Source: Thalassospira indica (GTDB taxonomy: Bacteria > Pseudomonadota > Alphaproteobacteria > Rhodospirillales > Thalassospiraceae). Taken from it: DNA of 64,000 nucleotides. The stretch is from NCBI RefSeq assembly GCF_003403095.1, contig NZ_CP031555.1, positions 248,001-312,000 on the forward strand, written 5' to 3'. The notes below the pieces were generated by a model, which worked only from the letters and a program-made list of their open reading frames with translations, had not been told where the DNA came from and did not search any database. Each line of letters starts with the position of its first letter. Position 1 is the first letter of the stretch. Below are positions 18,094 to 29,055 of the stretch, piece after piece. Both the position numbers and the translations under genes were made by a program.

Positions 18094-19404
18094 TTACAGA
18101 ATAAACTTCGAAAGGTCGGTATCCTTGGCCAGGTCTTCAACCTGTTCGCGGACATAATCGGCATCGACCTTGAACGTCTCACCACCTCGGTCGGTGGCAG
18201 TAAAGCTGATATCATCCAGCAACTTTTCGAGCACCGTATGCAGGCGGCGCGCCCCGATATTTTCGACCGATTCATTCACATTGGCCGAAATACGGGCAAT
18301 TTCATCGACCGCATCTTCGGTGAAGTCGAGTGTCACGTCCTCGGTCTTCATAAGCGCAATATACTGTTTGATCAGCGATGCTTCCGGTTCCATCAGGATG
18401 CGGCGGAAGTCGCCCTCGGTCAGCGCCTTAAGCTCAACGCGGATCGGCAGACGCCCCTGCAATTCCGGCAGAAGGTCAGACGGCTTTGCAAGGTGGAAAG
18501 CACCAGAACAGATGAACAGGATATGGTCGGTTTTGACCGTGCCATGCTTGGTTGAAACGTTCGTGCCTTCGATCAGCGGCAACAGATCGCGCTGAACACC
18601 TTCGCGCGATACGTCGCCACCACGTTCGGACCGCGCGGTGATCTTGTCGATTTCATCCAGGAACACGATGCCGTTCTGTTCGACATTTTCAATCGCCTCT
18701 GCGGTGACCTTGTCATTATCAAGAAGCTTGTCACCTTCTTCATCGATCAGGCGCTCAAAGGCTTCTTCGACCGTCATGCGCTTGGGCTTGGTATTGCCAC
18801 CAAACGCCTTGCCGAACATGTCATTGAGGTTCAGCATTCCCATCTGTGCACCGGGCATGCCCGGGATATCGATGGTCGGCATTGAGGCCGCGCTGCTTTC
18901 CTGCACGTTAATCTCGATTTCCTTGTGCTGAAGTTCGCCTTCGCGCAGCATCTTGCGGAACTTCTGACGGGTATCGGAGGAGGCATTTTCACCGACCAGA
19001 CCATCCAGAATGCGTTCCTCGGCCTGCATTTCGGCCTTGGCGCGGACTTTCTTGCGCATGCTTTCGCGGGTCAGATCAATCGACACTTCCACCAGATCAC
19101 GCACGATCTGTTCAACATCGCGTCCGACATAGCCGACTTCGGTGAATTTGGTTGCTTCGATCTTGATGAACGGGGCCTCGGCCAATTTGGCAAGGCGACG
19201 CGCGATTTCGGTTTTACCGACACCGGTCGGGCCGATCATCAGGATGTTTTTCGGAAGCACCTCATTGCGCATGGTTTCGTCAAGCTGCTGACGGCGCCAG
19301 CGGTTGCGCAGCGCAATGGCGACCGCGCGCTTGGCATCCTTCTGACCGATGATGTGACGGTCCAGTTCGGAAACAATTTCGCGCGGGCTGTAATGTTGGG
19401 TCAT
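18094..19404 (-). CDS. hslU: ATP-dependent protease ATPase subunit HslU
   Basis: This 436-residue AAA+ unfoldase (ClpY) feeds substrates into the HslV peptidase. Walker A is [10 protein letters not shown], Walker B is [10 protein letters not shown], and the C-terminus is the usual DLSKFIL that inserts into HslV. The N-terminus [20 protein letters not shown] is diagnostic. It lies 59 bases downstream of hslV on the same strand, forming the hslVU operon, and ends at a shared terminator. Confidence 0.97.
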   Translation of the reverse strand: MTQHYSPREIVSELDRHIIGQKDAKRAVAIALRNRWRRQQLDETMRNEVLPKNILMIGPTGVGKTEIARRLAKLAEAPFIKIEATKFTEVGYVGRDVEQIVRDLVEVSIDLTRESMRKKVRAKAEMQAEERILDGLVGENASSDTRQKFRKMLREGELQHKEIEINVQESSAASMPTIDIPGMPGAQMGMLNLNDMFGKAFGGNTKPKRMTVEEAFERLIDEEGDKLLDNDKVTAEAIENVEQNGIVFLDEIDKITARSERGGDVSREGVQRDLLPLIEGTNVSTKHGTVKTDHILFICSGAFHLAKPSDLLPELQGRLPIRVELKALTEGDFRRILMEPEASLIKQYIALMKTEDVTLDFTEDAVDEIARISANVNESVENIGARRLHTVLEKLLDDISFTATDRGGETFKVDADYVREQVEDLAKDTDLSKFIL

Positions 19405-19463
19405 GATTTATTCCGTATCTTTTTGCGACGAATGCAGAAGCAAGGCCCGGTTTGGCACCTTGA

Positions 19464-20024
19464 TTATTTCGCATCCTCAAGATCAATTTTTTCAAGCAAG
19501 ACATTGCCGTTGGTGTAAACGCAAATCTCACCGGCAATCGCCATGGCCTTGCGGGCAATTTCCTCGGCACTGAGGTCCTGATCAAGCAGGGCCCGTGCCG
19601 CAGCAAGCGCATAGTTGCCACCCGATCCGATGGCAATGATGCCATCTTCGGGTTCAAGAACATCGCCCTGACCAGTCAGAACCAGTGACACGTCCTTATC
19701 GGCCACCGCCATCATGGCTTCGAGCTTGCGAAGGTAACGATCTGTCCGCCAGTCCTTGGCCAACTCTACACAGGCGCGCATCGTCTGGCCCGGATGACGA
19801 TCAAGCTTGGCTTCAAGCCGTTCCAGCAGGGTAAAGGCATCCGCCGTTGCCCCGGCAAAGCCCACCATGATCTCGCCCTTCTGGCCGATCCGGCGCACCT
19901 TGCGGGCATTGCCCTTGATCACCGTCGGACCAAGCGAGACCTGACCATCACCGGCCACCACGACTTCATTGCCCTTGCGCACGGAAAGAATTGTCGTGCC
20001 ATGCCAGCTTTGTTGTTCGCTCAT
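19464..20024 (-). CDS. hslV: ATP-dependent protease peptidase subunit HslV
   Basis: This 186-residue proteasome-like peptidase is processed so that the first threonine of [10 protein letters not shown] becomes the nucleophile. The segments [28 protein letters not shown] and [14 protein letters not shown] are typical. It is the first gene of the hslVU unit and is normally heat-shock controlled; a promoter-like sequence lies about 35-65 bases upstream. Confidence 0.97.
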   Translation of the reverse strand: MSEQQSWHGTTILSVRKGNEVVVAGDGQVSLGPTVIKGNARKVRRIGQKGEIMVGFAGATADAFTLLERLEAKLDRHPGQTMRACVELAKDWRTDRYLRKLEAMMAVADKDVSLVLTGQGDVLEPEDGIIAIGSGGNYALAAARALLDQDLSAEEIARKAMAIAGEICVYTNGNVLLEKIDLEDAK

Positions 20025-20060
20025 GAATTATCCTTGAATCTCATCGATTGCTTCGCCCAA

Positions 20061-20088
20061 GAGTTAGCACGGCAGACGCCCCGGTCAA
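20061..20088 (-). promoter_or_regulatory. Candidate promoter of hslVU
   Basis: On the minus strand CTTGACC overlaps a TTGACC -35 box (20088-20083), and TAACTC (20066-20061) lies after a 16-bp spacer. The CTTGA core would also suit a sigma32 -35 element, but the -10 does not match sigma32 well. Confidence 0.4.
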
Positions 20089-20216
20089 GGGCAGAAGCCA
20101 CCCGCAACCGCCGCTTCCGCTGACCGCGCGACCTTCATGTCGACCAAAACACAGTTTCAACGCTGAGATACCCAAAAAATTCAAGGCATACCCGCGCCAC
20201 ATGCTTTACCCTTGGT

Positions 20217-20248
20217 GATGGTAAAAGAATTTGATGGTAAAAGAATTT
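20217..20248. repeat. Perfect 16-bp tandem duplication upstream of ade
   Basis: GATGGTAAAAGAATTT occurs twice in direct succession (20217-20232 and 20233-20248), 22 bases before the adenine deaminase start. It looks like a recent slippage duplication in the leader. Confidence 0.8.
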
Positions 20249-20270
20249 CAAGAAGACAGGACCAGAGCCC

Positions 20271-21998
20271 ATGAGCAGCGATCTTACCCAAACCCATCTT
20301 GGCAAATGCATTCTTGCCGGTCAGGGCAAAATCAAGGCCGATCTGGTTCTGCGGAATATCGGCTTGCTTGACGTCATCACCGGCAAGGTCACCGAAACCG
20401 ATATCGCCATTGTCGGCGACCGGATTGTCGGCACCCATGACAGCTATGCTGGCGAGACCGAGATTGATTGCACCGGCAAGTTCGCCGTGCCGGGCTTTAT
20501 CGATACCCACCTGCATATTGAAAGCTCGCTCGTTACCCCGCTCGAGTTTGATCGTTGTGTGCTGCCCCATGGTGTCACCACGGTCCTGTGTGACCCGCAC
20601 GAAATTGCCAATGTGCTGGGGTCCGAGGGCATCAAATACTTCCTGGATTGCGCCGAGCAGACCGTGATGGATGTGCGGGTTAATCTGTCATCCTGCGTAC
20701 CGGCCACCGCGTTCGAGACCGCCGGTGCGCGGCTTGAAATCGAAGACCTTCTGCCGTTCCGGTCGCACGAAAAGGTCGTCGGGCTGGCGGAAATGATGAA
20801 CTATCCCGGCGTACTCAACCTTGATCCGGGCATCATGGCCAAGCTCGAAGCCTTTCAGGATGGTCATATTGATGGGCATGCGCCGCTGGTGCGCGGAATG
20901 GACCTGAACGGCTATATGGCCGCTGGCATCCGTACCGATCACGAAGCCACCTCGGCCGAGGAAGCCCGCGAAAAGCTTGCCAAGGGTATGGCGATCCTGA
21001 TCCGCGAAGGTTCGGTGTCCAAGGATCTAGAGGCTTTGGCAGAGATTCTTGATGAAAACAGCTCAAGCTTCGTCGCACTCTGCACTGATGACCGCAACCC
21101 GCTTGATATCGGCGAAGAAGGTCATCTTGATAGTCTTGTTTCGCGATTAATCGGTCATTTGAAGGCACGTAATTGCCCGATCCATCATGCCTATCGCGCG
21201 GCATCGCATTCGGCGGCCCGCATTTTCGGCCTGCGTGATCGCGGTTTAATCGGGCCGGGCTGGCGGGCCGATATCGCCATCCTTGATGATCTGGAAGCCT
21301 GCCACGTCACCGACGTCATCGCAGGTGGCCGCCTTGTCACCAAGGATCTGTTTGCCAAACGCAAAGAAATTGCACCGGTCGGTTTGACGTCGATGAAGGC
21401 CACCCCGGTCACGGCAGAGGCCTTTGCCTGCGATCCCAAACCGGGTCAGAACCAGACCCCGGTGATCAAGGTCAAACCGGGCCTTATCCTGACCTTCCGG
21501 GATGAAGCAACGCTTGAAATTGGCGAAAATGGCCTCAAACCCGATCTGGACAATGACGTGATCAAGGTCGCCGTCGTCGAACGCCACGGCATCAATGGCA
21601 ATATCGGGCGCAGCTTCGTGCGCGGCTTTGGCCTCAAACGCGGGGCGATAGCCTCCTCCGTCGGGCATGACAGCCACAACATCACCGTGGTCGGTGCCAG
21701 CGATGCCGACATGGCAGCTGCCGTCAATCGCCTGATTGAAATGGGCGGCGGCTTTGCGGTTGCCGATGGCGGCAAGGTCACGGCCGAACTGGCCCTGCCG
21801 GTTGCGGGCCTTATGAGCCTCGAGCCGTTTGAAATCGTCGAGGAACACCTGATTGATCTGCGCAAGGCGGCCAAGGATCTGGGATGTGTTTTGCCCGAAC
21901 CGTTCCTGCAAGTCGCCTTCCTGGCCCTGCCGGTGATACCGCACCTGAAAATGACCGACCGCGGCCTGTTTGATGTCGATAAGTTCGACTTTGTTTAG
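20271..21998 (+). CDS. ade: Adenine deaminase
   Basis: This 575-residue amidohydrolase converts adenine to hypoxanthine and ammonia for purine salvage. Metal-binding motifs are [11 protein letters not shown] in the N-terminal part, then [14 protein letters not shown] and later ALCTDDRNP. The C-terminal half, with [19 protein letters not shown], matches the Ade/AdeC family. It stands alone, transcribed divergently from hslVU. The ATG follows an A-rich, weak ribosome-binding region. Confidence 0.95.
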   Translation: MSSDLTQTHLGKCILAGQGKIKADLVLRNIGLLDVITGKVTETDIAIVGDRIVGTHDSYAGETEIDCTGKFAVPGFIDTHLHIESSLVTPLEFDRCVLPHGVTTVLCDPHEIANVLGSEGIKYFLDCAEQTVMDVRVNLSSCVPATAFETAGARLEIEDLLPFRSHEKVVGLAEMMNYPGVLNLDPGIMAKLEAFQDGHIDGHAPLVRGMDLNGYMAAGIRTDHEATSAEEAREKLAKGMAILIREGSVSKDLEALAEILDENSSSFVALCTDDRNPLDIGEEGHLDSLVSRLIGHLKARNCPIHHAYRAASHSAARIFGLRDRGLIGPGWRADIAILDDLEACHVTDVIAGGRLVTKDLFAKRKEIAPVGLTSMKATPVTAEAFACDPKPGQNQTPVIKVKPGLILTFRDEATLEIGENGLKPDLDNDVIKVAVVERHGINGNIGRSFVRGFGLKRGAIASSVGHDSHNITVVGASDADMAAAVNRLIEMGGGFAVADGGKVTAELALPVAGLMSLEPFEIVEEHLIDLRKAAKDLGCVLPEPFLQVAFLALPVIPHLKMTDRGLFDVDKFDFV

Positions 21999-22142
21999 AA
22001 TAACTCCGAATAACCATTGCGATTTTTTTTACCTGATCACTCAACGTATTGTTGTTTTTCATCGGCCGCGACTTAAATCTTTCAAGTATCGCTCTGTGAA
22101 CAGCCGGCACCCTGTCGCCTGGCATGATGGATATACGATCAG

Positions 22143-24278
22143 GTGAAAATCAGGCTTCAGATTGGCGTTACCGCTGCGTTTACGACGATTGCGGTCGTGA
22201 TGCTGGGGGTGACCGTTGCGTTTCTGTATAACAGCAACCGCAATCTTGCCCTGCAAACCGCCCGTGCCGAAATGGAAAGCGCCCGGCAGAAATCGGTCGA
22301 TGGCCTGATCAACGTCATCCTGCCGGTCGGGCAGGTTGTTACCACCACCGCCGACATGATCACGTCCTTTCCCGGTGCGATATCCGAGCCCACCGGCGGT
22401 TCAGTGATGGCCAGCCAGATCAAGGGATTACCGCAAATCTATGGCCTGTTTTTCGGGTTCGAAGACGATGGCCGGTTCTTTCAGGTGATCAAAATTCCCG
22501 ATGGCCTGAAAACCTTTGGCCCCCGCAATGCGCCGATCCCCAAAGACAGCAAAATCATCTATCGCACGATTGATGACGCCCTGTCGGGCGAAAAAACTGA
22601 CAGCTATCTCTATCAATCGGACTGGGGCACCATTACCGGTAAGGAAGAAAGTGCTGCCACCTATGACCCCAGAACCCGCGCCTGGTACGAAGGCGCAAAG
22701 GACAAGGACGGTATTTTTGTCAGTCCTTTCTATACCTTCAACAGCACAAACAAGCCCGGCGTAACCTTTGCAAAGCGCGTCCTGAACCCGGATCGCAGCC
22801 TGATGGGGATCGTCGGTGCGGATCTGACACTGGAAAGCGTCAACAAGATCCTTGGCGATATCCGGATCGGCGAACAGGGCCGGGTCTTTATGCTCGATGC
22901 GCAACAGCGGGTTCTTGCCTATAACGGCCCCTATGGTGGCAATGAGAATGAGACACTTTTCAAGATCGACAATCGAACCATCAGCGACCCGATTGTCAGC
23001 CGCGCCATCGTAAGCTGGACCAATAACCCCGGCACCTTCTTTGAATTCATTGATGAAACCGACGGGAAAAAATATCTCGGCTCGGCGGCACCGATACCGG
23101 AAATCTTTGGCGTCGCGCCGGTTCTGGGTCTGATCGTGCCCGAGGATGAATTTGTTGGCGACATCAAGGCAACAACCCGCAATGTGCTGCAGATCGCAAC
23201 CGCAATCCTTGTCTTTACCGTCGTCCTGATCGCTATCATTTCGCGGATATTAAGCCGCCAGATCAATGCCGTCGCCGAAGAAGCCGAAAAGATCGGTCAA
23301 TTTGATCTCGGCGGTGATTTCGATATGGAATCCCACATCTACGAGGTCGATGCCCTGTCCAAGGCCGTGGCGAACATGAAGCTCAGCCTCAAAAGCTTTG
23401 GCGCCTATGTTCCGGCAGATGTGGTGAAATCAATCATGTCAGCCGGCAATCCAGTCGAAATCGGCGGTGAGGCCCGCGAATTATCGATCATGTTTACCGA
23501 TATCGAGGGCTTTACTGCGAAGACCGAAAACTATTCCCCGACCGATCTGGCGCTTGAGCTTTCGAACTATTTTGCCGCCATGGAACAGCAGATCACCATC
23601 AACGGAAATGGCACCATCGACAAATATATCGGTGATGCCATCATGGCGTTCTGGAATGCGCCAACCGACGATCCCGACCATGTCGACCATGCCTGCAAGG
23701 CTGCACTGGCCTGCCGGTTGGCCGGTCGACGGCTGAATTCCATCTCAAAGGATTCACGCCTGTTTCCACTCTACACCCGATTTGGCCTGCACACCGATCA
23801 GGTGGTTGTCGGCAATGTAGGCTCCGAACATCGCCTGCAATACACTGCCCTTGGCGAGGCGGTGAACCTTGCCTCGCGGATCGAGGGGCTTAACAAGATC
23901 TATGGCACACGCATCCTTGTCAGTGAGGCCATTGAAAAACGCGCATCCGATAACTTCCTGCTCAGATATGTCGACCGGGTCGTTCCCCTTGGTACAAGCG
24001 TGCCAATTGATATCTTTGAGCTGATCGGGGATCGCGACGATACGACCAACGCCCTTGTCGATATCGCCGCGCAGGAAATCGAGATCGCGGCATGGGATGC
24101 CTGCATGGACCTCTATCACGATCAGAAATGGGCCGAAGCACATGACGCCTTCAAGGCACATCTGGAAGCTTCAACCACACCAAAGCTGGTTGAAATCTAT
24201 ATCGAAAGATGCCGGGAATTTATCGATCATCCGCCCGAAAAAAACTGGGATGAAGTCAATCACATGACCCGTAAATAG
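22143..24278 (+). CDS. Membrane class III adenylate/guanylate cyclase with extracellular Cache sensor
   Basis: This 711-residue protein has a short N-terminus, TM1 (about residues 8-30), a periplasmic dCache-type region (about 35-340) containing YDPRTRAWYEGAKD, TM2 (LQIATAILVFTVVLIAIISR), a HAMP-like linker, and a C-terminal class III cyclase domain. Catalytic landmarks are SIMFTDIEGFT (metal aspartate), KYIGDAIMAFWNAP (second aspartate) and YTALGEAVNLASR. It probably makes a cyclic nucleotide in response to an external ligand, with base specificity unresolved. The start is GTG 22143 without a clear ribosome-binding site. Confidence 0.9.
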   Translation: MKIRLQIGVTAAFTTIAVVMLGVTVAFLYNSNRNLALQTARAEMESARQKSVDGLINVILPVGQVVTTTADMITSFPGAISEPTGGSVMASQIKGLPQIYGLFFGFEDDGRFFQVIKIPDGLKTFGPRNAPIPKDSKIIYRTIDDALSGEKTDSYLYQSDWGTITGKEESAATYDPRTRAWYEGAKDKDGIFVSPFYTFNSTNKPGVTFAKRVLNPDRSLMGIVGADLTLESVNKILGDIRIGEQGRVFMLDAQQRVLAYNGPYGGNENETLFKIDNRTISDPIVSRAIVSWTNNPGTFFEFIDETDGKKYLGSAAPIPEIFGVAPVLGLIVPEDEFVGDIKATTRNVLQIATAILVFTVVLIAIISRILSRQINAVAEEAEKIGQFDLGGDFDMESHIYEVDALSKAVANMKLSLKSFGAYVPADVVKSIMSAGNPVEIGGEARELSIMFTDIEGFTAKTENYSPTDLALELSNYFAAMEQQITINGNGTIDKYIGDAIMAFWNAPTDDPDHVDHACKAALACRLAGRRLNSISKDSRLFPLYTRFGLHTDQVVVGNVGSEHRLQYTALGEAVNLASRIEGLNKIYGTRILVSEAIEKRASDNFLLRYVDRVVPLGTSVPIDIFELIGDRDDTTNALVDIAAQEIEIAAWDACMDLYHDQKWAEAHDAFKAHLEASTTPKLVEIYIERCREFIDHPPEKNWDEVNHMTRK

Positions 24279-24435
24279 CCCCAATATCACCGCACAGCCC
24301 GATTGGCGGCCTGATCCGGGCGCGAAAACCACTGTTTGCGGCCATTGCGTAGCCACCTAGAACTGGCTTTTGTCGGACTTTATTGCTACATACGACCCGT
24401 CATATGCATCAATATCTGCAGGAAAGGAGCTTTGC

Positions 24436-25035
24436 ATGCGCAAGGCCCGCGTTGAGCGTAACACAAACGAAACCCAGATCATGGTCGAACTGAACCTTGA
24501 CGGGACCGGCGTTTATGACGTCGAGACCGGGGTCGGGTTCCTTGATCACATGCTCGAACAGCTTTCGCGTCACAGCCTGATGGACCTTAAAGTCCGGGCC
24601 AAGGGCGACCTGCATATTGATTTCCACCACACCACCGAAGATAGCGGCATTGCAATCGGCGAAGCCTTTGCCAAGGCGCTTGGCGACAAGAAGGGCATCA
24701 CGCGTTATGGCAGTTGCCTGCTGCCGATGGACGAGGCGCTGACCCGTGTCGCACTGGATATTTCAAGCCGTCCCTATCTGATCTGGAATGTCGAATTCAC
24801 CCGCGACAAGCTGGGCGATATGGATACCGAGCTGTTCCGTGAATGGTTCCAGGGCTTTGCCCAGGCGGCTGGCATCACGCTGCATGTCGAGAACCTGTAT
24901 GGCGAGAACAATCACCATATCATCGAAAGTGCCTTTAAGGCGCTTGCACGGTCGCTGCGCGTGGCAATCGAAATTGATCCGCGCAAGTCCGATGCCATCC
25001 CCTCGACCAAGGGCACGCTTGGCGGCTCCTTGTAA
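24436..25035 (+). CDS. hisB: Imidazoleglycerol-phosphate dehydratase
   Basis: This 199-residue enzyme dehydrates imidazole glycerol phosphate in histidine synthesis. It is the monofunctional form, without the phosphatase domain of enteric HisB. Metal-binding motifs are [24 protein letters not shown] and [19 protein letters not shown] 24436 follows AAAGGAG by seven bases. It is the first gene of the his cluster here; no histidine-rich leader peptide or attenuator was seen upstream. Confidence 0.96.
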   Translation: MRKARVERNTNETQIMVELNLDGTGVYDVETGVGFLDHMLEQLSRHSLMDLKVRAKGDLHIDFHHTTEDSGIAIGEAFAKALGDKKGITRYGSCLLPMDEALTRVALDISSRPYLIWNVEFTRDKLGDMDTELFREWFQGFAQAAGITLHVENLYGENNHHIIESAFKALARSLRVAIEIDPRKSDAIPSTKGTLGGSL

Positions 25036-25117
25036 GCAGGTCAGTTCGATCTGATCGAAAATACACCGGTGGCACAGCAGACAAAACTCTGCCACCGGTC
25101 CAGAGAACCGGTTTTCG

Positions 25118-25561
25118 ATGAAGGTTTACACAGTCCATACCCATCCCGGCGATGCCGACCCGATGGAAAACGCCATCCTGATCCGCGAAGGCTTCAACTT
25201 CTGGGCCTTTCTGCTTTCGGGCCTTTGGGCGTTGTACCATCGGCTTTGGCTGGGCTTTTTCGGCCTTGTCGCGGTTTCATTTCTTTGCACCTTTGCTGTC
25301 GAGCTATTTGACGGCGGGCCTGAAATGGACTTTGCGCTCGCCCTTGTGACCGGCATCGGCTTTGGCCTGATCGCCAATGACCTGCGTCGGCGCAAACTGG
25401 CCGCAAAAGGCTGGAAGATGGTCGATATCGTCGCAGGCCATGATGAGACTGACGCCGAACATCGCTGCTTTGAGCGTTCAAAAAATTCACGGCTGCGCGT
25501 CCCACACGCCATGTCAGCCGCACCCTCCACCCCCTCAACCGGGAGCCCATCCTACCCATGA
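25118..25561 (+). CDS. DUF2628 membrane protein inside his operon
   Basis: This 147-residue protein begins [10 protein letters not shown] and has two or three hydrophobic segments ([36 protein letters not shown], and a further one near residue 80) followed by a hydrophilic C-terminus. This matches the DUF2628 family, whose function is unknown. It sits 82 bases after hisB and overlaps hisH by four bases (ATGA), so it is co-translated with the pathway. Its location between hisB and hisH recurs in alphaproteobacteria as far as I recall. Confidence 0.85.
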   Translation: MKVYTVHTHPGDADPMENAILIREGFNFWAFLLSGLWALYHRLWLGFFGLVAVSFLCTFAVELFDGGPEMDFALALVTGIGFGLIANDLRRRKLAAKGWKMVDIVAGHDETDAEHRCFERSKNSRLRVPHAMSAAPSTPSTGSPSYP

Positions 25562-26208
25562 GTGTTGCGATTATAGATTACGGTTCCGGCAATCTGCGCT
25601 CGTGCGCCAAGGCGTTCGAGCGTGCTGCACGTGAAACCGGCTTTTCTGACGAGATCATTGTCACCGATGACCCGGAAAAGGTCCGCAACGCCAGCCATAT
25701 CGTGCTTCCGGGCGTTGGCGCCTATGCCGATTGCCGTGCGGGTCTTGATGCTGTGACCGGCATGGTTGATGTCCTCACCGAACAGGTGATCAAAGGCGGC
25801 AAGCCGTTCTTTGGCATCTGTGTTGGAATGCAGTTGATGTCGACCGTCGGTCGCGAATTTGTCGTCACTGACGGCCTTGACTGGATTTCTGGCGAAGTCG
25901 TGGCCATCGAGCCCAGCGACCCGAGCCTTAAAATCCCGCATATGGGCTGGAACGAACTGGTTCTTGATCCAGCGGGCAAAGCACACCCGGTGCTTAACGG
26001 CATTTCGGATGGCGATCACGCCTATTTCGTGCACAGCTATCACATGCATGTCTCCAACCCCGATCAGCGACTGGCATCGGTTTCCTATGGCGGGAACATC
26101 ACCGCAATGATCGGGCGTGACAACATGATCGGCACCCAGTTCCACCCGGAAAAAAGCCAGAAAACCGGGCTTACCATCATCGGGAACTTCCTGGGGTGGA
26201 AGCCATGA
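25558..26208 (+). CDS. hisH: Imidazole glycerol phosphate synthase glutaminase subunit
   Basis: This 216-residue class I glutamine amidotransferase supplies ammonia to HisF. The catalytic triad is visible as C88 in [10 protein letters not shown], with H196 and E198 in TQFHPEKSQ. The N-terminus [11 protein letters not shown] is typical. It overlaps DUF2628 upstream by four bases and the acetyltransferase downstream by four bases. Confidence 0.97.
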   Translation: MSVAIIDYGSGNLRSCAKAFERAARETGFSDEIIVTDDPEKVRNASHIVLPGVGAYADCRAGLDAVTGMVDVLTEQVIKGGKPFFGICVGMQLMSTVGREFVVTDGLDWISGEVVAIEPSDPSLKIPHMGWNELVLDPAGKAHPVLNGISDGDHAYFVHSYHMHVSNPDQRLASVSYGGNITAMIGRDNMIGTQFHPEKSQKTGLTIIGNFLGWKP

Positions 26209-26759
26209 TCGCACCATCTGATACCATTCAGCCGGGCGTCATTGCCGAACGCGTGACCGAACTGACCGCAGGCGACATTTCCGATATCGTCGATGCCTGT
26301 ACGCAGGCGATTGTCGAAGGTGGCGGCTTTGGCTGGTTGACACCGCCGGACCGTCCGGACATGGAAAAATACTGGCGCGGTGTGTTGCTGATGCCCGGTC
26401 GTCATCTTTTTGTGTCGCGCGTTGATGGCATTATTTCCGGTGCCGCCCAGTTGATCGAAACACCGGCCAACCTCGAAGCACAGCGTCATTCCGCCCAGAT
26501 TTCCGGCCATTTCGTCGCCCCTTGGGCGCGTGGGCGCGGCAACGGCAAGGCGATCGTACGTTCGATTGAATATTTCGCCCGTGAAGCGGGCTATAGCGTT
26601 TTGAAACTCGACCTTCGCGAAACCCAGGAAGCCGCCATCGCACTCTATAACGGGCTTGGATATGTCCGTTGGGGCATCAATCCCTATTACGCGATGGTCG
26701 ATGGCAAGATGGTCGAAGGCTATTACTACACCAAGAAAATACAGGACACCGATCAGTGA
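26205..26759 (+). CDS. GNAT-family N-acetyltransferase inside his operon
   Basis: This 184-residue acetyltransferase has the acetyl-CoA binding region [20 protein letters not shown] and the C-terminal [16 protein letters not shown]. Its substrate is unknown. ATG 26205 overlaps the hisH stop as ATGA, and its own stop overlaps the hisA GTG start, so it is firmly built into the operon. Its position suggests it acts on a histidine-pathway enzyme or metabolite, but nothing in the sequence proves that. Confidence 0.88.
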   Translation: MIAPSDTIQPGVIAERVTELTAGDISDIVDACTQAIVEGGGFGWLTPPDRPDMEKYWRGVLLMPGRHLFVSRVDGIISGAAQLIETPANLEAQRHSAQISGHFVAPWARGRGNGKAIVRSIEYFAREAGYSVLKLDLRETQEAAIALYNGLGYVRWGINPYYAMVDGKMVEGYYYTKKIQDTDQ

Positions 26760-27484
26760 ACCTTTATCCCGCAATTGACCTGAAAGATGGCGCATGCGTG
26801 CGCCTGCTTCGCGGCGACATGGACAAGGCAACCGTGTTTAACGACGATCCGGGCGCACAGGCCGGTGAATTTGTGCAAGCGGGCTGCCATTGGGTTCATA
26901 TCGTTGATCTGAACGGCGCCTTTGCCGGTGAACCGGTTAATGGGGCGGCTGTGGACTCCATCCTTGCCGCCGTGTCGGGCAAGGCCCAGACGCAGCTTGG
27001 TGGCGGCATCCGCACCATGGAAACAGTTGATTATTGGCTCAATAAAGGTATCACGCGTGTGATCCTGGGTACCGTCGCCCTTCGCAATCCGGATTTTGTT
27101 AAGGAAGCCTGCGCAAAATGGCCGGGCCGGGTGGCTGTCGGCATTGATGCCCGTGATGGCTATGTCGCGGTTGAAGGCTGGGCGGAGACGTCTGAGGTCA
27201 CGGCCCTAGAGCTCGCCAAGAAATTTGAGGATTGCGGTGTGGCTGCCATCATCTTTACCGACATCGACCGGGATGGTGCGATGGGCGGCCCGAATATCGA
27301 GAGCACCGTGGCCCTAGCATCGGAAATCTCGACCCCGGTAATTGTATCGGGCGGGGTTTCATCGCTGGATGATCTGATCGCGGTCAAAAAACACACAGAT
27401 GCCGGCATTGATGGCGCGATTTCCGGTCGTGCGCTTTATGATGGCCGCATTGATCTGGCAGAGGCCATCGCGGCCCTTTCGTAA
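26756..27484 (+). CDS. hisA: ProFAR isomerase
   Basis: This 242-residue (beta-alpha)8 barrel isomerises ProFAR to PRFAR. The catalytic aspartates are D8 in YPAIDLKDG and the one in [15 protein letters not shown]. The second phosphate-binding glycine motif is [12 protein letters not shown]. It starts with GTG 26756, overlapping the preceding acetyltransferase stop by four bases. Confidence 0.97.
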   Translation: MNLYPAIDLKDGACVRLLRGDMDKATVFNDDPGAQAGEFVQAGCHWVHIVDLNGAFAGEPVNGAAVDSILAAVSGKAQTQLGGGIRTMETVDYWLNKGITRVILGTVALRNPDFVKEACAKWPGRVAVGIDARDGYVAVEGWAETSEVTALELAKKFEDCGVAAIIFTDIDRDGAMGGPNIESTVALASEISTPVIVSGGVSSLDDLIAVKKHTDAGIDGAISGRALYDGRIDLAEAIAALS

Positions 27485-27506
27485 CCGACCCAACAGGAAA
27501 CAGACC

Positions 27507-28268
27507 ATGCTGAAAACCCGTGTCATTCCCTGTCTTGACGTCAAGGACGGCCGCGTCGTCAAAGGGGTCAATTTCGTCGATCTGATCGATGCCGGCGATC
27601 CGGTCGAACAGGCCCGGATTTACGATGCCGAGGGCGCGGACGAGCTCTGCTTCCTTGATATCACCGCATCAAGCGATAACCGCGATACTATCTTTGACGT
27701 GGTCGCCCGCACTGCCGAGGCCTGCTTTATGCCGGTCACGGTGGGTGGCGGCGTGCGCACCCTTGAAGACATCCGCAAACTGCTTCTGGCCGGTGCGGAC
27801 AAGGTTTCGATCAACACGGCCGCCGTCAAAAACCCCGATTTCGTGCGCGAAGCCGCGCGCAAGTTCGGATCGCAATGCATTGTGGTCTCGATTGATGCCA
27901 AATCAACCGGCCCGGACACGTTTGAAATCTTTACCCATGGCGGGCGTGAACCGACCGGGATTGATGCCGTTGCATTTGCGAAACAAATGGTGGAATACGG
28001 TGCGGGTGAGCTTCTTGTCACCTCGATGGATCGCGATGGCACCCAGTCGGGCTTTAACATCCCGCTGACCAAAACCATTGCCGATGCCGTGCATGTGCCC
28101 GTCATTGCCTCGGGCGGGGTGGGGACGCTTGATCACATGGTCGAAGGCGTGCGCGATGCGCATGCATCAGCGGTTCTTGCTGCCTCGATCTTCCATTTCG
28201 GCACCTACCGCATTCGCGAGGTCAAAGACCACATGAAAGCCGCCGGTATCCCGGTCAGAGAGGACTGA
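27507..28268 (+). CDS. hisF: Imidazole glycerol phosphate synthase cyclase subunit
   Basis: This 253-residue barrel enzyme cyclises PRFAR with ammonia from HisH to imidazole glycerol phosphate and AICAR. D11 in [10 protein letters not shown] is catalytic. [13 protein letters not shown] and [13 protein letters not shown] bind the two phosphates. ATG 27507 is supported by AGGAAACAG; longer in-frame starts lie within hisA and were rejected. Confidence 0.97.
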   Translation: MLKTRVIPCLDVKDGRVVKGVNFVDLIDAGDPVEQARIYDAEGADELCFLDITASSDNRDTIFDVVARTAEACFMPVTVGGGVRTLEDIRKLLLAGADKVSINTAAVKNPDFVREAARKFGSQCIVVSIDAKSTGPDTFEIFTHGGREPTGIDAVAFAKQMVEYGAGELLVTSMDRDGTQSGFNIPLTKTIADAVHVPVIASGGVGTLDHMVEGVRDAHASAVLAASIFHFGTYRIREVKDHMKAAGIPVRED

Positions 28269-28271
28269 AAA

Positions 28272-28610
28272 ATGGCTGACACCGATAAAGGCCAACACAT
28301 CCTTGATGCGCTTTACGCAACCGTTTCTGCCCGCAAGGGGGCCGATCCGGACACCAGCTATACCGCCAAGCTGTTTGCCAAGGGTACCGCCAAAATCGCC
28401 CAGAAAGTCGGCGAAGAGGGCTTTGAAACCGTGATTGCCGCCCTTGCCGAAACCCCGGAAAAGGTCGCATCCGAAAGTGCAGACCTGCTTTATCATCTGA
28501 CCGTACTTTGGGCCGATCAGGGGGTGACGCCCGAAGACGTCTGGAAGATCCTGGCGGAACGGCAGGGCATTTCAGGTATTGCCGAAAAGGCATCGCGCAG
28601 CAAAGATTAA
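28272..28610 (+). CDS. hisE: Phosphoribosyl-ATP diphosphatase
   Basis: This 112-residue MazG-like enzyme removes pyrophosphate from phosphoribosyl-ATP. The helical metal-binding motif KVGEEGFETVIAAL and the later ESADLLYHLTVLWAD are present. It starts three bases after hisF. The HisI cyclohydrolase domain is not fused to it and lies elsewhere. Confidence 0.96.
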   Translation: MADTDKGQHILDALYATVSARKGADPDTSYTAKLFAKGTAKIAQKVGEEGFETVIAALAETPEKVASESADLLYHLTVLWADQGVTPEDVWKILAERQGISGIAEKASRSKD

Positions 28611-28666
28611 GGCATAAAGCCTCAACTATCCGGGCAATGTCCCGACAAGGTATCAGGAGCATCACC

Positions 28667-29038
28667 ATGGCCGTTCAGCCCTACGATCCGGAAAACATCT
28701 TTGCCAAAATCCTGCGCGGTGAAATCCCGTGCACCAAGGTCTATGAAGATGACCATGTGCTGGCGTTTAACGATATCGCGCCGCAGGCCCCGACCCATGT
28801 GCTGGTCATCCCCAAAGGGTCCTACACCAGCTATGACGACTTTGCGCTTAATGCCTCGGACGCCGAAATCGTCGCCTATACCCGCGCGATTGGTAAAATC
28901 TCCAAGGAAGCTGGCGTCGTTGAAGACGGCTACCGCCTGATCGCCAACACCCGCGAACACGGCCGCCAGGACGTCCCGCACCTGCATGTGCATATCCTTG
29001 GCGGTGAGAAACTCCCGCGGATGCTGCCGGGCGCCTAA
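28667..29038 (+). CDS. HIT-family hydrolase (histidine triad)
   Basis: This 123-residue protein carries the triad HLHVHILGG near its C-terminus and the N-terminal FAKILRGEIPCTKVYED typical of HinT/PKCI-like purine nucleoside phosphoramidases. ATG 28667 follows AGGAG by seven bases. It is the last gene of the his operon, an arrangement common in alphaproteobacteria, and a strong terminator follows 18 bases after the stop. Confidence 0.93.
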   Translation: MAVQPYDPENIFAKILRGEIPCTKVYEDDHVLAFNDIAPQAPTHVLVIPKGSYTSYDDFALNASDAEIVAYTRAIGKISKEAGVVEDGYRLIANTREHGRQDVPHLHVHILGGEKLPRMLPGA

Positions 29039-29055
29039 GCGACTGGAAACCCGTT

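Noticed and set aside
24279..24435. Search for a his leader peptide and attenuator before hisB
   Set aside because: No histidine-rich short frame and no alternative hairpins with a T-run were found.
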